DNA from: a virus
Virus record (IMG/VR): IMGVR_UViG_3300040816_000361
Span: 1-30,580 of that record
Length of the DNA stretch: 30,580 nucleotides
Strand: one strand, 5' to 3'
A model generated the notes under the pieces. That model worked only from the letters and a program-made list of their open reading frames with translations, had not been told where the DNA came from and did no database searches. Position numbers and translations under genes: made by a program. This document shows positions 22,101 to 26,029 of the stretch, piece by piece. Within the stretch, counting starts at the first letter, position 1. The number at the start of each line of letters is the position of its first letter.

Positions 22101-22320
22101 ATACAATTTGTTTGTCTAACTGATCATTCCATATAAGGATGCCGTTATCTACCGGAGTATCTGCAACATCATCTAAGACTAGAAAACTTAGTTCTCCACC
22201 TTGTCCAAACACTGCGAAAAGAGTATCAAAGTTCCTGTTTACTTTTTTAAAGGCTTCACGTATACTGTCGCCTGTACCATCGTTACCTTCAATACCAATA
22301 TTAATAATTTCTAAGGCCAT
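12784..22320 (-). CDS. Giant modular tail fibre / virion structural protein (3178 aa)
   Basis: One uninterrupted 3178-codon frame. The N terminus (IINIGIEGNDGTGDSIREAF) is a common opening of phage fibre or baseplate-attached proteins. A GGAG-type ribosome binding site precedes the ATG, 14 bases after the Fe-S carrier gene stop. Modules: YVSKAGDD beta-helix entry (about 317); 'ESGEYFEELPIRIPANVSI' beta-helix coils (about 670); several helical inserts, two of them clear (KCERDVKYFIDAIKFD about 1157, KCARDAGYILDALIYDL about 1308); a 'GGQIRSLNGSNANGKFGLV' module; 'KGMTVTQASTGATG'; and 'GRVFFTSSDQDGFFRVG' near 2015, followed by 'VTITEFSNDASF'. Residues 3046-3178 (from ATYADLAEKY through AGVVSTDPAFVMN to the end) resemble the C-terminal domain of other phage fibres and loosely the Peptidase_G2-type intramolecular chaperone; cleavage is not shown. 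It is the probable paralogue of the next giant gene. Confidence 0.85.
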   Translation of the reverse strand: MALEIINIGIEGNDGTGDSIREAFKKVNRNFDTLFAVFGQGGELSFLVLDDVADTPVDNGILIWNDQLDKQIVYKTLEGQGGIQIDATTNPDKIVIENTSNTIRNDLVPELSNDVKVNGVMAYVDNVNEALKNGFFRKGEDVANPDDDGLIEQWRNTHGQDTTITEENLIISKGYGDTAYIAKDGDITSGPILVPDTTSFEPFDTTESDGVTGKVYDRGDVVTYQGDFYKASRRLELEAGDTFSLADWAPIGSIGSQVIPSNEAVKKAGDEMDGGAILKLGEHPGVFAGLGTTFAADDLQAVSKLYVDRTSFNSANNIYVSKAGDDAQRTSPPGLEGRSYSNAFSSVNAACRAAEEEIRIAEVQPGPYMQTITTDNGENFATVVGANWTTEANPITKTIIESNVKFLTEEAIYWARAQIENSTSNSGLSSTDPKWFLFSFDEFQWRADLTKLVNAMLFDVISSNTGNANDQTILNSLILRRNHRREINEWRAVVEQVEVLMTLCLDAIQVSAENLYQVPEVEGDPTSVPYQQYISPDQAEPAMRDHILGADGSAENYLFDIHYNAYVDGLEYTDTLTVVEGTPYIITMDDGTSLAVDQGREQTDPNSLVTTTDLLPGKVVRGKSTGAIGKIISYERNNATDNDELTVQLLEPIEFTPGEELEYGNFIKDKQITIFIESGEYFEELPIRIPANVSIKGDEFRRSIISPKPGVSTSKWANLYFYRDAVFDNLKTINYYGPNIATHIGRTIQPTITPTEVATSFEKTSIINLSEGDAPKSWIGGFIVAADGGEAWVQSVNGTELVVKITVPFANTNTIAWGDWSVYRADPYGFHYLQDPSRPLDNGGRVDIDFEYEIASRFLQTNRSFIIAEVQAYMNTYYPDYTTPGALRGRIGALVDAIVHDLLEGQNHQTLKAQAGFYNSQVVNSQATDSYNVLQYVKLIITAIINKDPSYVVLNQLNAVRVIEPVDAESGVLDIILDLVDLSTYWYDTTANRVRTTYNPAKRNEDMDMFFVNDGVIIRNITGSRHGGFMQVQDPGGQILTRSPYTQTCSSFTKGFTPFRGVAKKFRGGMFNDGYVGNMKANILAVSNGGLTLDVETPVLEGGLRYRKPLTPAPFYYDGERYTINAVTDYNAVTGTAKLQLDETTPYSGTVTAFTNFAYDKYKCERDVKYFIDAIKFDAAFNNNYRTIASAIRYYSGAAAEVINSQKDATAAAFAQAKTYTSTELSDPGYTLRVEALWDEVIDIVQNGTANADPYVYPDPTGGTGNGNDVFYRNAREQIIINKDFIIQELITWIDFQVTNSLDPYETTFNYDSSKCARDAGYILDALIYDLTYGGNLQTFDAAMAYFVDGVAQYGDGQKEETIAAYERLKNLVYQVIREEIVTVTPGTILTQNTTLDPGNIDAADFAAARVQEIIDYINSEGITPPTRVEPDITWTSGTEQAQFALLDSTAAKSIAEQTTDWLATQVTQVVLQTAGNRSLLGNDYTQVNDNGYGLVVTNNALSEMVSVFTYYCHISYYANNGGQIRSLNGSNANGKFGLVAAGRDPDEIPTPVQLRDNTAQACKIYNVDTEIQLDGITVNLTKGMTVTQASTGATGTVSFDLANSDTIYLENVTGGSFEDADIQFDTTGANTTITAAQILGVAQVSYTSNSGQNYVYAYDFTTRPQSGSEVYIYFPGLNEYKVFPIVNASDEDPIFGPFGVIAGSAGSTYDIDNTIYRLNFTSGIGGDDDNRLPENVSHSTLAEFHNRTTHVLEESTQTIPVGKLVIRPSTAIQFDITPDSTARTINFQQVEDPVTGIPVTPTQITTRFDTGIDVFPLQVILAETTNVDPDDAGKTLGANAGDTKIAVVKINELDKTAVDNAALLGDAEKFIFVWKGRTHFIDSIDDSNTDYDIVSFSDSTDNDLSYDDGSETWSATGLAINVNKGNLNGPSILAGLQDGADATISIRISTNRATSHDFLDIGTGGYNDTNYPEQIYGIPSDENSPVTAEGAVDDAGTNTKAQVQERTTGRVFFTSSDQDGFFRVGKFFSVDQGTGELDFGGRIRLTQVTGLGFEQGVTITEFSNDASFNSPNDETVPTEKAVNTYINRRLGMDRDGNSVGATKIGPGVLPLDGGDDFQMTGLINMGGNTITNIPTPDDNLDPDDVVVNKGYVLGKLTGSNTFDGLYQVETDVANPPEATDIFMASGKKRLFLLSMSSPGFNVGDVFRGGGIPQDTDGDPGTPPEPVSGNTTSKGRVVDVQQGFTAPNGVTYIILTYEAVEDIANPGVFYSDVFDNTDAQLTEQTLNGVVYEDAVNPATGRVSGVNNDGALNEYIFAKQEIDLPGLRDIQFESNRDEDGSEYYATIRNNRITNAMVNSTAGIIQSKLNLDRAPLLDNSTGLEGEELNPNGQDSRGLAAFDNSTFAEEVVLTLSSQQTFAEGDKISISGDSKVGYVVEATSSSTQVRIRTASNFVSGDAILQNDETPSLATIVNDNSSLDLYGVQHTGFIDLIDYNLSYDKMQPLAASSLIGNDTSAVGQPRNITIESVIETGLIEKAITINTGILPSAIDPIQVLTYNYDIDDGYSLDLTGASTSNLPNGLVIRDVNNYINTAGIRMTNDSAVNIFLSGDELVLNNKLATGGEVLRSASGQIVDEGGANEEVFPLKILTKGNIVVGEIATSTDEESVLHANSLWGTTGGAADPNRVDGNGDPDPKPRTIEKSALATRWLYTNFIEAANEKTETSTGIALGAGTGFDSAGDSDVGAQKITLVTGGTERLVVREDNVEVLSPLLTTQQETVYRYRSANDEPVHHTFYKDKSTNEDTASDGDVIGYINFQQEDEFNIKRRFAAIEVSAKEVTGAVTPVTGIQRSAGKGKISFQILEPTQNNSDETPLSEVLSEQMYIDDVDTKINTNVVLGSGNSQSLEIKSRLSSSIVPATKEIYDLGAATLRWNNIYAHGDISTDAGSISVAGTITAAKFATDTDGKLTLEGGIEFGGTVAADILPLGNDVDDQTAHSGCKLGSTDNTWQEIWVEDVKGIKNLNAGVDGVGNPLSATITGNWTLANGSKLNATYADLAEKYSADAQYEPGTVVVFGGEAEVTLTNTKGDRKVAGVVSTDPAFVMNERQEGDHVVDIALQGRVPCKVIGQVHKGDMLVTSAVPGYAMVSDDPKLGSVIGKAVGDKDDAGKGLVEVVVGRL
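18190..18395 (-). other. Helical insert module, copy in the 3178-codon fibre (clear)
   Basis: Encodes 'KCARDAGYILDALIYDLTYG' plus GNLQTFDAAMAYF and a helix ending AAYERLKNLVYQVI. It is the copy most like the one at 10225-10445 in the paralogue. Confidence 0.6.
18655..18850 (-). other. Helical insert module, second copy in the 3178-codon fibre
   Basis: Encodes 'KCERDVKYFIDAIKFDAAFN' plus NNYRTIASAIRYY and a helix rich in alanine. It lies about 260 bases from the next copy, in tandem. Confidence 0.55.
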
Positions 22321-22334
22321 TTATTTTGCTCCGT

Positions 22335-22688
22335 TTAAATTTGTGGAATATTATCCATGTCAAAGTTTACACTAACACCACAACCACATGCTGACTGTGC
22401 ATTAGGATTTTTAATCTCAAAATTAGAACCAACTAAGCTTTTTACATAATCTACTTCAGTTCCTATTAAAAACATAACAGAATGCTTGTTAATAACAAAG
22501 TTTCCTCTGTCACATGCTATTAACTCGTCTCCAGCTTCAAGATCTTCTATCTGAGCTGTACCCCATTCGTATTCAAATCCTGCACAGCCACCGCCTTTTA
22601 TGTTTAAAGTGATAGCATAGCAATCATTTTCTTCACACAATGTGCTTATTTGATGATTTGCTGCTGGTGTTACTGTACAAATAGTCAT
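22335..22688 (-). CDS. A-type iron-sulfur carrier protein (IscA/ErpA/HesB family)
   Basis: This 117-residue protein matches the length and motif order of A-type Fe-S carriers, which hold an Fe-S cluster or iron and deliver it to apo-proteins. The three conserved cysteines are visible: C35 in GGGCAGFEYEW and C101/C103 in the CGCG motif near the C terminus, with the family's preceding 'F.IKNPNAQSACGCG'. The hydrophobic core around 71-85 (VMFLIGTEVDYV) also fits. An AAGGAAG ribosome binding site lies about 9 bases before the ATG and a GATAAATA late box lies just upstream of it. The gene leads directly into the giant fibre gene 14 bases downstream, so late expression with virion proteins is likely. 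Such genes are known in marine T4-like phages. Whether it serves host Fe-S enzymes, a phage enzyme or virion assembly is unknown. Which family member it resembles most (IscA, ErpA or SufA) cannot be decided here. Confidence 0.9.
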   Translation of the reverse strand: MTICTVTPAANHQISTLCEENDCYAITLNIKGGGCAGFEYEWGTAQIEDLEAGDELIACDRGNFVINKHSVMFLIGTEVDYVKSLVGSNFEIKNPNAQSACGCGVSVNFDMDNIPQI

Positions 22689-22707
22689 GTTTTTACTTCC
22701 TTACTTT

Positions 22708-22715
22708 TATTTATC
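22708..22715 (-). promoter_or_regulatory. T4-type late promoter box before the A-type carrier gene
   Basis: GATAAATA on the minus strand, 19 bases before the ATG at 22688, followed by the AAGGAAG ribosome binding site. It probably drives the carrier and the first giant fibre gene together, as no box is seen before the giant itself. Confidence 0.6.
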
Positions 22716-22735
22716 GTATGATTTTATAATCTTAA

Positions 22736-22743
22736 TGTAAATA
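22736..22743 (+). promoter_or_regulatory. Late-type box TGTAAATA before the zinc-ribbon-like gene
   Basis: TGTAAATA on the plus strand ends 5 bases before the ATG at 22749. The identical octamer precedes the other plus-strand gene. With the usual T4 late spacing the transcript would begin at the ATG. A TATAAT at 22725-22730 lacks a good -35 partner. Confidence 0.45.
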
Positions 22744-22748
22744 TAGTT

Positions 22749-23036
22749 ATGTTTATAAAAGAATATATACTAAAGAAGCGACACGAGCGTATTAGTAAAA
22801 ATGGAAAGATACATTCTTATTATAGGAATGTAACAATGGTTGTTTTTCGTTGTGATAATTGTGATACAGAGTTTGAAAGAGAGCGCGGATCCATGGATCC
22901 TAAAAGATTATCTAATTCCTACTTTCACGTATGTAAGAACTGCGATAGTAAGAAATTTGCGCAGAAAAAAGGAGTAGAACAAAAGCAGAAATGGAATATG
23001 TCTGCTAGTTCTGATCTGCCTATTAGTAAGTTATGA
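22749..23036 (+). CDS. Small zinc-ribbon-like protein, possibly from a leaderless mRNA
   Basis: This 95-residue basic protein has two CxxC pairs (C35/C38 in CDNCD, C62/C65 in CKNCD) 24 residues apart, spacing that fits a zinc ribbon. Flanks are rich in lysine and arginine, consistent with nucleic acid binding, but no specific family is recognised. It is one of only two plus-strand genes in the window. No Shine-Dalgarno sequence precedes the ATG; instead a late-box-like TGTAAATA ends 5 bases before it. The 3' end overlaps the stop of the opposing minus-strand gene by 6 bases (23031-23036). M30 is a possible alternative start just before the zinc-binding part, but the upstream residues look coding. 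Confidence that it is a gene is good; function is unknown. Confidence 0.75.
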   Translation: MFIKEYILKKRHERISKNGKIHSYYRNVTMVVFRCDNCDTEFERERGSMDPKRLSNSYFHVCKNCDSKKFAQKKGVEQKQKWNMSASSDLPISKL

Positions 23037-23291
23037 TACTATGCCATCAAGAACATAGAATTTTTCTTTAAATTCTTCTGGAGTGTAGCAACCACCTACG
23101 AACATTAAACCGTCCATTGATGCAAATTTAAATTCGTAGTTTTCGTCAACAACATCACCTTGCGCAATAGTATTTACAAATTCTGCACATTCTTGTTTAG
23201 ATTCAAAAAATCTATTGCTTACTTCTGGGCCTGTTGGATTTGCAGGCCCGTTAATCATCATTGTAGAAAATACTAGTGCAACCGCACTCAT
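23031..23291 (-). CDS. Small protein of unknown function, coupled to upstream membrane gene
   Basis: I place the start at the ATG at 23291, giving 86 residues (MSAVALVFSTMM...). That ATG overlaps the stop of the upstream 53-residue gene in an ATGA junction, and GGAAG lies at suitable spacing. An ATG at 23312 would add seven acidic residues and a 25-base overlap, which is less likely. The first 15 residues are hydrophobic and could be a weak membrane or export segment, though without the usual positive charge. Two cysteines (C35 in KQECAEFV, C68 in GGCYTPEEF) could pair if the protein is exported. The pattern 'FF.SKQECAEF' followed by a late 'GGCYT.EEF' recalls small secreted proteins common in marine phages; this is recollection rather than a proven match. 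Its 3' end overlaps the convergent zinc-ribbon gene by 6 bases. Confidence 0.7.
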   Translation of the reverse strand: MSAVALVFSTMMINGPANPTGPEVSNRFFESKQECAEFVNTIAQGDVVDENYEFKFASMDGLMFVGGCYTPEEFKEKFYVLDGIVS

Positions 23292-23449
23292 TCCTTCTTC
23301 CAGATAGTCCATGCACCATATGCAATCGCTGCATATGCTACTAGACTTGCTATTGGTTTAAAGATTAAGAATGCAACACCTGCACCCACTAGAACTGCAC
23401 CATCGAGTGTAGTTCTTTCACCTAAACGATTAATAATCCATTTTTTCAT
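23288..23449 (-). CDS. 53-residue membrane protein
   Basis: A short frame starts at ATG 23449 and ends with TGA at 23290-23288. It begins MKKWIINRLGERTTLDG and continues with about 35 mostly apolar residues (GAVLVGAGVAFLIF, ASLVAYAAIAYGAW) before ending IWKKE. That is a positively charged N terminus followed by one long or two short membrane segments and a charged tail. The ribosome binding site AAGGAGATT is nearly perfect and 5-6 bases from the ATG. The stop overlaps the next ATG as ATGA, so the two genes are translationally coupled. The start region mirrors that of the divergent plus-strand gene at 23506. Function is unknown; small inner-membrane proteins of this kind are common in T4-like marine phages. 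The strong ribosome binding site and coupling make it a convincing gene despite its size. Confidence 0.75.
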   Translation of the reverse strand: MKKWIINRLGERTTLDGAVLVGAGVAFLIFKPIASLVAYAAIAYGAWTIWKKE

Positions 23450-23508
23450 TTTTAATCTCCTTGTTCTGTATTTAGTGTAAATAAACTACCTTAAGGAGAT
23501 TAAAAATG
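23447..23508. promoter_or_regulatory. Symmetrical divergent promoter and start region
   Basis: A 16-base perfect inverted repeat (23447-23462 and 23493-23508) consists of the two start codons, spacers and AAGGAG ribosome binding sites of divergent genes. Inside it TATTTA (23469-23474), GTG and TAAATA (23478-23483) form a second palindrome made of two back-to-back late-box cores. Each core points to its own gene at similar distance (19 and 22 bases to the ATG). Confidence 0.65.
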
Positions 23509-23784
23509 TTTAATTGGTTAAAAAACTTGTTTGGATCAAAGCAGGAAACTCTTGAACTAACACCAGAAATGCGTGTAGAAGAAACTATTGCACCTAAAGC
23601 AGAGCAAGCTGAAAAACCTGCAAAAACTAAAAAGCAAGCTAAAAGGCCTGCAAAGAAAGGCACAGTAGATTTAGATTCTTTGAATAAGACTCAGCTACTT
23701 GAAGAAGCAAAAAAGCGAGGCGTAAAAGCCAATGCTTCTTTAAAGAAAGATGAGATTTTGAAAAGACTTAAAGACGCTGGTTAA
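23506..23784 (+). CDS. Small basic protein with C-terminal SAP/Rho-N-like domain
   Basis: This 92-residue protein has three parts. Residues 1-10 (MFNWLKNLFG) form a short amphipathic segment that could sit on a membrane. Residues 11-52 are a low-complexity lysine/alanine/proline/glutamate linker (KPAKTKKQAKRPAKKG). Residues 53-92 (DLDSLNKTQLLEEAKKRG...KKDEILKRLKDAG) fit the helix-extended-helix pattern of SAP, LEM and Rho N-terminal domains, which bind nucleic acids in known families. The ribosome binding site AAGGAGATT and its spacer are identical to those of the divergent 53-residue gene. A TGTAAATA late-type box lies 22 bases upstream. The stop codon lies inside the convergent coiled-coil gene (17-base overlap, 23768-23784). 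Membrane tethering of nucleic acid is an inference. Confidence 0.8.
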   Translation: MFNWLKNLFGSKQETLELTPEMRVEETIAPKAEQAEKPAKTKKQAKRPAKKGTVDLDSLNKTQLLEEAKKRGVKANASLKKDEILKRLKDAG

Positions 23785-24058
23785 GTTGAGTAACTAATGT
23801 TTCTATAGTTTTATCTTGACGGGCTTGCTTTCTTTCTAAAACATTGAGAGCAGCCCGTTGTTTCTTTACTTGTTCTTCTAAACTTCTTACATATGCAAGA
23901 CTAGGTATTTCTTTTTGAAAACCATCTTCACCTAGTAAGGTAAGTGTATCTACACCTTGTGCTTTTAATCCACCTGTTACACGGTTTGGATTTTTATCAG
24001 ATGATGATTGGGTCTGGTCCTGCGACTGTCTGCCGTACATCTTGTTTAGATAGCTCAT
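23768..24058 (-). CDS. Small coiled-coil protein of unknown function
   Basis: This 96-residue protein has a polar, low-complexity N-terminal half (RQSQDQTQSSSDKNPNRV), a short conserved-looking middle (TLTLLGEDGFQKEIPSLAYV) and a C-terminal half (about 58-95) with heptad-like leucine and valine spacing (LEEQVKKQRAALNVLE), suggesting a coiled coil. A perfect late box (TATAAATA, 24076-24083) and a GGAG ribosome binding site precede the ATG, pointing to late expression and perhaps a virion or assembly role. It follows the UVDE gene by 26 bases and overlaps the convergent SAP-like gene by 17 bases at its 3' end. No enzyme motif is seen. Confidence 0.75.
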   Translation of the reverse strand: MSYLNKMYGRQSQDQTQSSSDKNPNRVTGGLKAQGVDTLTLLGEDGFQKEIPSLAYVRSLEEQVKKQRAALNVLERKQARQDKTIETLVTQLNQRL

Positions 24059-24075
24059 TCTTCTTCTCCATACTA

Positions 24076-24083
24076 TATTTATA
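24076..24083 (-). promoter_or_regulatory. Late promoter TATAAATA before the coiled-coil gene
   Basis: Perfect match to the T4 late box on the minus strand, in the 26-base gap after the uvdE stop and 17 bases before the ATG at 24058; GGAG follows it as ribosome binding site. Confidence 0.7.
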
Positions 24084-24084
24084 T

Positions 24085-25206
24085 TTAGGAGTGGGCAATG
24101 GTGTCGTCTGCAAGCTCGAGAATAAAACTTGAGGAATTTTCATTGCCTTTCCAAAACTTATAAAGCTCTATACTAGCTAAGTTCTTCATTTTGCTTTCGC
24201 ACATAATATCGAAGTTATCTAAGAAACTTAGTGCGTATTCGTTTACTACAGGATTAGGATAGTAATCGCTATGTGCTCGCAACTTTGCTTTCTTATGTCC
24301 TGCTTCTAATAACTGTTGCATATTAGGAAAGTCGTTGTGTGCAAATCCTTCAGGTAATGCTTCGTTTCTACTATAACTGTAGTGCAATACAGGACGTACA
24401 CCTCTCCACGAATCGATTATGCGTAGTATTCTATCGTCGGTGGGCTGAATGTATTCTCCTTCACGACACCAGTGATGGTGTAGATCTGGTACGAGTGCGC
24501 AATGGTCGACAAGTTCGAGGCTGTGTTCGAGTCCCCACTTGTTTTCGTCGTTTTCGATTGTGATGGTGTTTCGTGCTTCTGGCGAGAGTCTCTTGAGGGC
24601 GTCTTTGATACCTTGTGGACCTTTTCTACCCGATATGTGGACATTGCATTTAAAGTCTTGAAATGTCTGTCCGTATCCCATCCAGCGCAAGACATCGGTG
24701 TGATATTCAAATTCTTCTATACTCCTATCAACGATACCTGGATCATCACTAGCGAGCACAGTAAACTGACCAGGATGCATAGACAAGCGGACATCACGCT
24801 CTTTAGCGAGGGTGCCAACCCTTGCGAAATGCTTTTCACAATAGCTGACCACATCACTACGTTTCCAAAAATAGCTCCAGTCGCGCTGAGTGTAAACAGG
24901 AAGAACATCAGAGCCCAGTCGTACCATACGTAACTCTTGAGGAAGGCTTCCAACATACTCTATCAATCTCCCATAACTTGCAATATTATGGACCATAATG
25001 TCCCACAAGCGTTCTTCAGCAACATCACGTGTCTGTCTATTAAGCCACTGTACTGTTGTGCTACGAGTATTTAGCGGACGTTGAATCTCTTCTAGCAGTT
25101 TTTTCTTTTGTGTTTGATTTGGATGCATATACTTACATGCAAAACCGATTCGCCTTACTTCCTGCTGTTTTAAAAAATCACCTGCTGTTGTAAATTTTAA
25201 GTCCAT
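24085..25206 (-). CDS. uvdE: UV damage endonuclease (UVDE/UvsE family)
   Basis: This 373-residue protein shows the full motif series of UVDE, a metal-dependent TIM-barrel nuclease that nicks DNA 5' of cyclobutane dimers and 6-4 photoproducts, starting alternative excision repair. Visible motifs with likely metal ligands: SMHPGQF (H144), VHISGRKG (H190), TIENDENKWG (E218), VPDLHHHWC (D241, H244), LHYSYS (H275), AHSDYY (H312) and CESK (E337, K339). The conserved fold begins near RRIGFACKY at residue 18. The ATG at 25206 overlaps the stop of a 38-residue ORF (TAATG). GAAGG lies about 12 bases upstream, a long but usable spacing. A consensus sigma70 promoter (25242-25270) and a late box touching the ATG (25207-25214) precede it. 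In sunlit surface water the role is direct: repair of phage DNA after UV exposure. The assignment is very secure. Confidence 0.95.
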   Translation of the reverse strand: MDLKFTTAGDFLKQQEVRRIGFACKYMHPNQTQKKKLLEEIQRPLNTRSTTVQWLNRQTRDVAEERLWDIMVHNIASYGRLIEYVGSLPQELRMVRLGSDVLPVYTQRDWSYFWKRSDVVSYCEKHFARVGTLAKERDVRLSMHPGQFTVLASDDPGIVDRSIEEFEYHTDVLRWMGYGQTFQDFKCNVHISGRKGPQGIKDALKRLSPEARNTITIENDENKWGLEHSLELVDHCALVPDLHHHWCREGEYIQPTDDRILRIIDSWRGVRPVLHYSYSRNEALPEGFAHNDFPNMQQLLEAGHKKAKLRAHSDYYPNPVVNEYALSFLDNFDIMCESKMKNLASIELYKFWKGNENSSSFILELADDTIAHS

Positions 25207-25322
25207 TATTTATAGATGCCTTCAATTGTGTAATGTTTACTATTATACACGGCCCAGCATATACTGTCAAGTCGTTTATAACCTTGACTACGTAGTTTCT
25301 TGTACCATGCTATATAATTCAT
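25206..25322 (-). CDS. Possible 38-residue protein coupled to uvdE
   Basis: Between the glycosyltransferase stop and uvdE an ATG at 25322 opens a 38-codon frame. It encodes MNYIAWYKKLRSQGYKRL, then DSICWAVYNSKHYTIEGIYK, and its TAA overlaps the uvdE ATG by one base. The composition (aromatic and basic, no low complexity) looks protein-like. It fills almost the whole 124-base gap, and the TAATG junction is typical of coupled phage genes. Against it: the ribosome binding site is weak (GGAAATGA about 9 bases upstream) and a consensus sigma70 promoter lies inside the frame, so the region may be mainly regulatory. No family is recognised. Confidence 0.5.
   Translation of the reverse strand: MNYIAWYKKLRSQGYKRLDSICWAVYNSKHYTIEGIYK
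25207..25214 (-). promoter_or_regulatory. Late-type box TATAAATA touching the uvdE start codon
   Basis: Perfect octamer directly abutting the ATG at 25206. A transcript started at the usual distance would begin inside codon 2 and lose the ATG. It also encodes the last codons of the 38-residue ORF, so it may be fortuitous. Confidence 0.4.
25242..25270 (-). promoter_or_regulatory. Consensus sigma70 promoter for uvdE
   Basis: TTGACA (25270-25265) and TATAAT (25247-25242) are separated by exactly 17 bases on the minus strand: a perfect match to the bacterial housekeeping consensus. The expected start near 25235 gives a leader of about 30 bases. It lies inside the 38-residue ORF and should give early expression by host polymerase. 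Confidence 0.75.
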
Positions 25323-25330
25323 TATGCGTT

Positions 25331-26029
25331 TCATTTCCAGTTTTCTATCACCCAAGGATCTTCACACGTATGAGGATTAGGTTCTCCGTGAAATACTGCT
25401 ACACAGTTATCTTTTTCTATAACAGGATCACCAGGAGTTACAAAGTTACGTTTTCCATTTTTAAATGCCATTGGCGGTTTTCCGCGCATTTCCCATTTGT
25501 AACTGCGTATCCATTCGTCTGGCCAAAATTCAAAATCTCGATCTTTTGTTTGTAAATAGATCCAGTCTTGATCTCCATGCATTCTTGTTGCTTGCTGTGG
25601 ATTGTATAGAAAATTTTCATATACATGTTTATGTTGACCTGTATTAAGTCTAAATATACTTGAATTCATTCTATTCCATTGGGGGTGGCTATATCTGTTG
25701 AAATCTCGAATGATACAAAACTTGCCTGGTTTATAAGAAAACAGTTTATCTATATTTTCAAATACAATAACATCAAGATCCATAAAAAGTATAGTACCTT
25801 GAACAGGAAGATTTGGATCAAAGAACATTGGTTTATACCACCAACCTTTCATTCCTTCTAGCTTAGGCAAATCAAATACTTTTATTTCTTTGTACAATTT
25901 GTGTGGATTTTCTGTAAAACATACAAATTCAAAAGGAACCGTTAAGTTCCTTTTGACCATATTGTACAGTTTGTTTACATAATCTGAACTGTACTTTTTA
26001 CCATGTTTTAAACATACAACGTAATTCAC
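25331..26029 (-). CDS. GT-A type glycosyltransferase
   Basis: This 232-residue protein has a nucleotide-sugar-type N-terminal fold (YVVCLKHGKKYSS...FEFVCFTENP) and a DxD motif at 84-86 in ILFMDLDVIVFENIDKLF, which in GT-A enzymes binds the metal and the sugar-nucleotide diphosphate. Later conserved-looking stretches are MHGDQDWI (about 150-157), which fits the acceptor-side acidic motif, and AVFHGEPNPH (about 211-220), which fits the C-terminal metal-binding histidine motif of GT8-like enzymes. It starts with GTG directly after the stop of the QueD-like gene (TAAGTG), with GAGG 6 bases before, so translation is coupled. No signal or membrane segment is seen. Donor and acceptor are unknown: modified phage DNA, a virion protein or host surface glycan are all possible. 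Confidence 0.8.
   Translation of the reverse strand: MNYVVCLKHGKKYSSDYVNKLYNMVKRNLTVPFEFVCFTENPHKLYKEIKVFDLPKLEGMKGWWYKPMFFDPNLPVQGTILFMDLDVIVFENIDKLFSYKPGKFCIIRDFNRYSHPQWNRMNSSIFRLNTGQHKHVYENFLYNPQQATRMHGDQDWIYLQTKDRDFEFWPDEWIRSYKWEMRGKPPMAFKNGKRNFVTPGDPVIEKDNCVAVFHGEPNPHTCEDPWVIENWK

Noticed and set aside
2995-22320. Iron-loaded fibre (HxH motifs) as partner of the A-type carrier
   Set aside because: I found no obvious HxH motif in either giant protein by reading, so the link stays at gene order only.
24502-24933. A 143-codon plus-strand frame opposite uvdE
   Set aside because: The minus strand here encodes invariant UVDE motifs, and the plus frame has no recognisable features or start signal.
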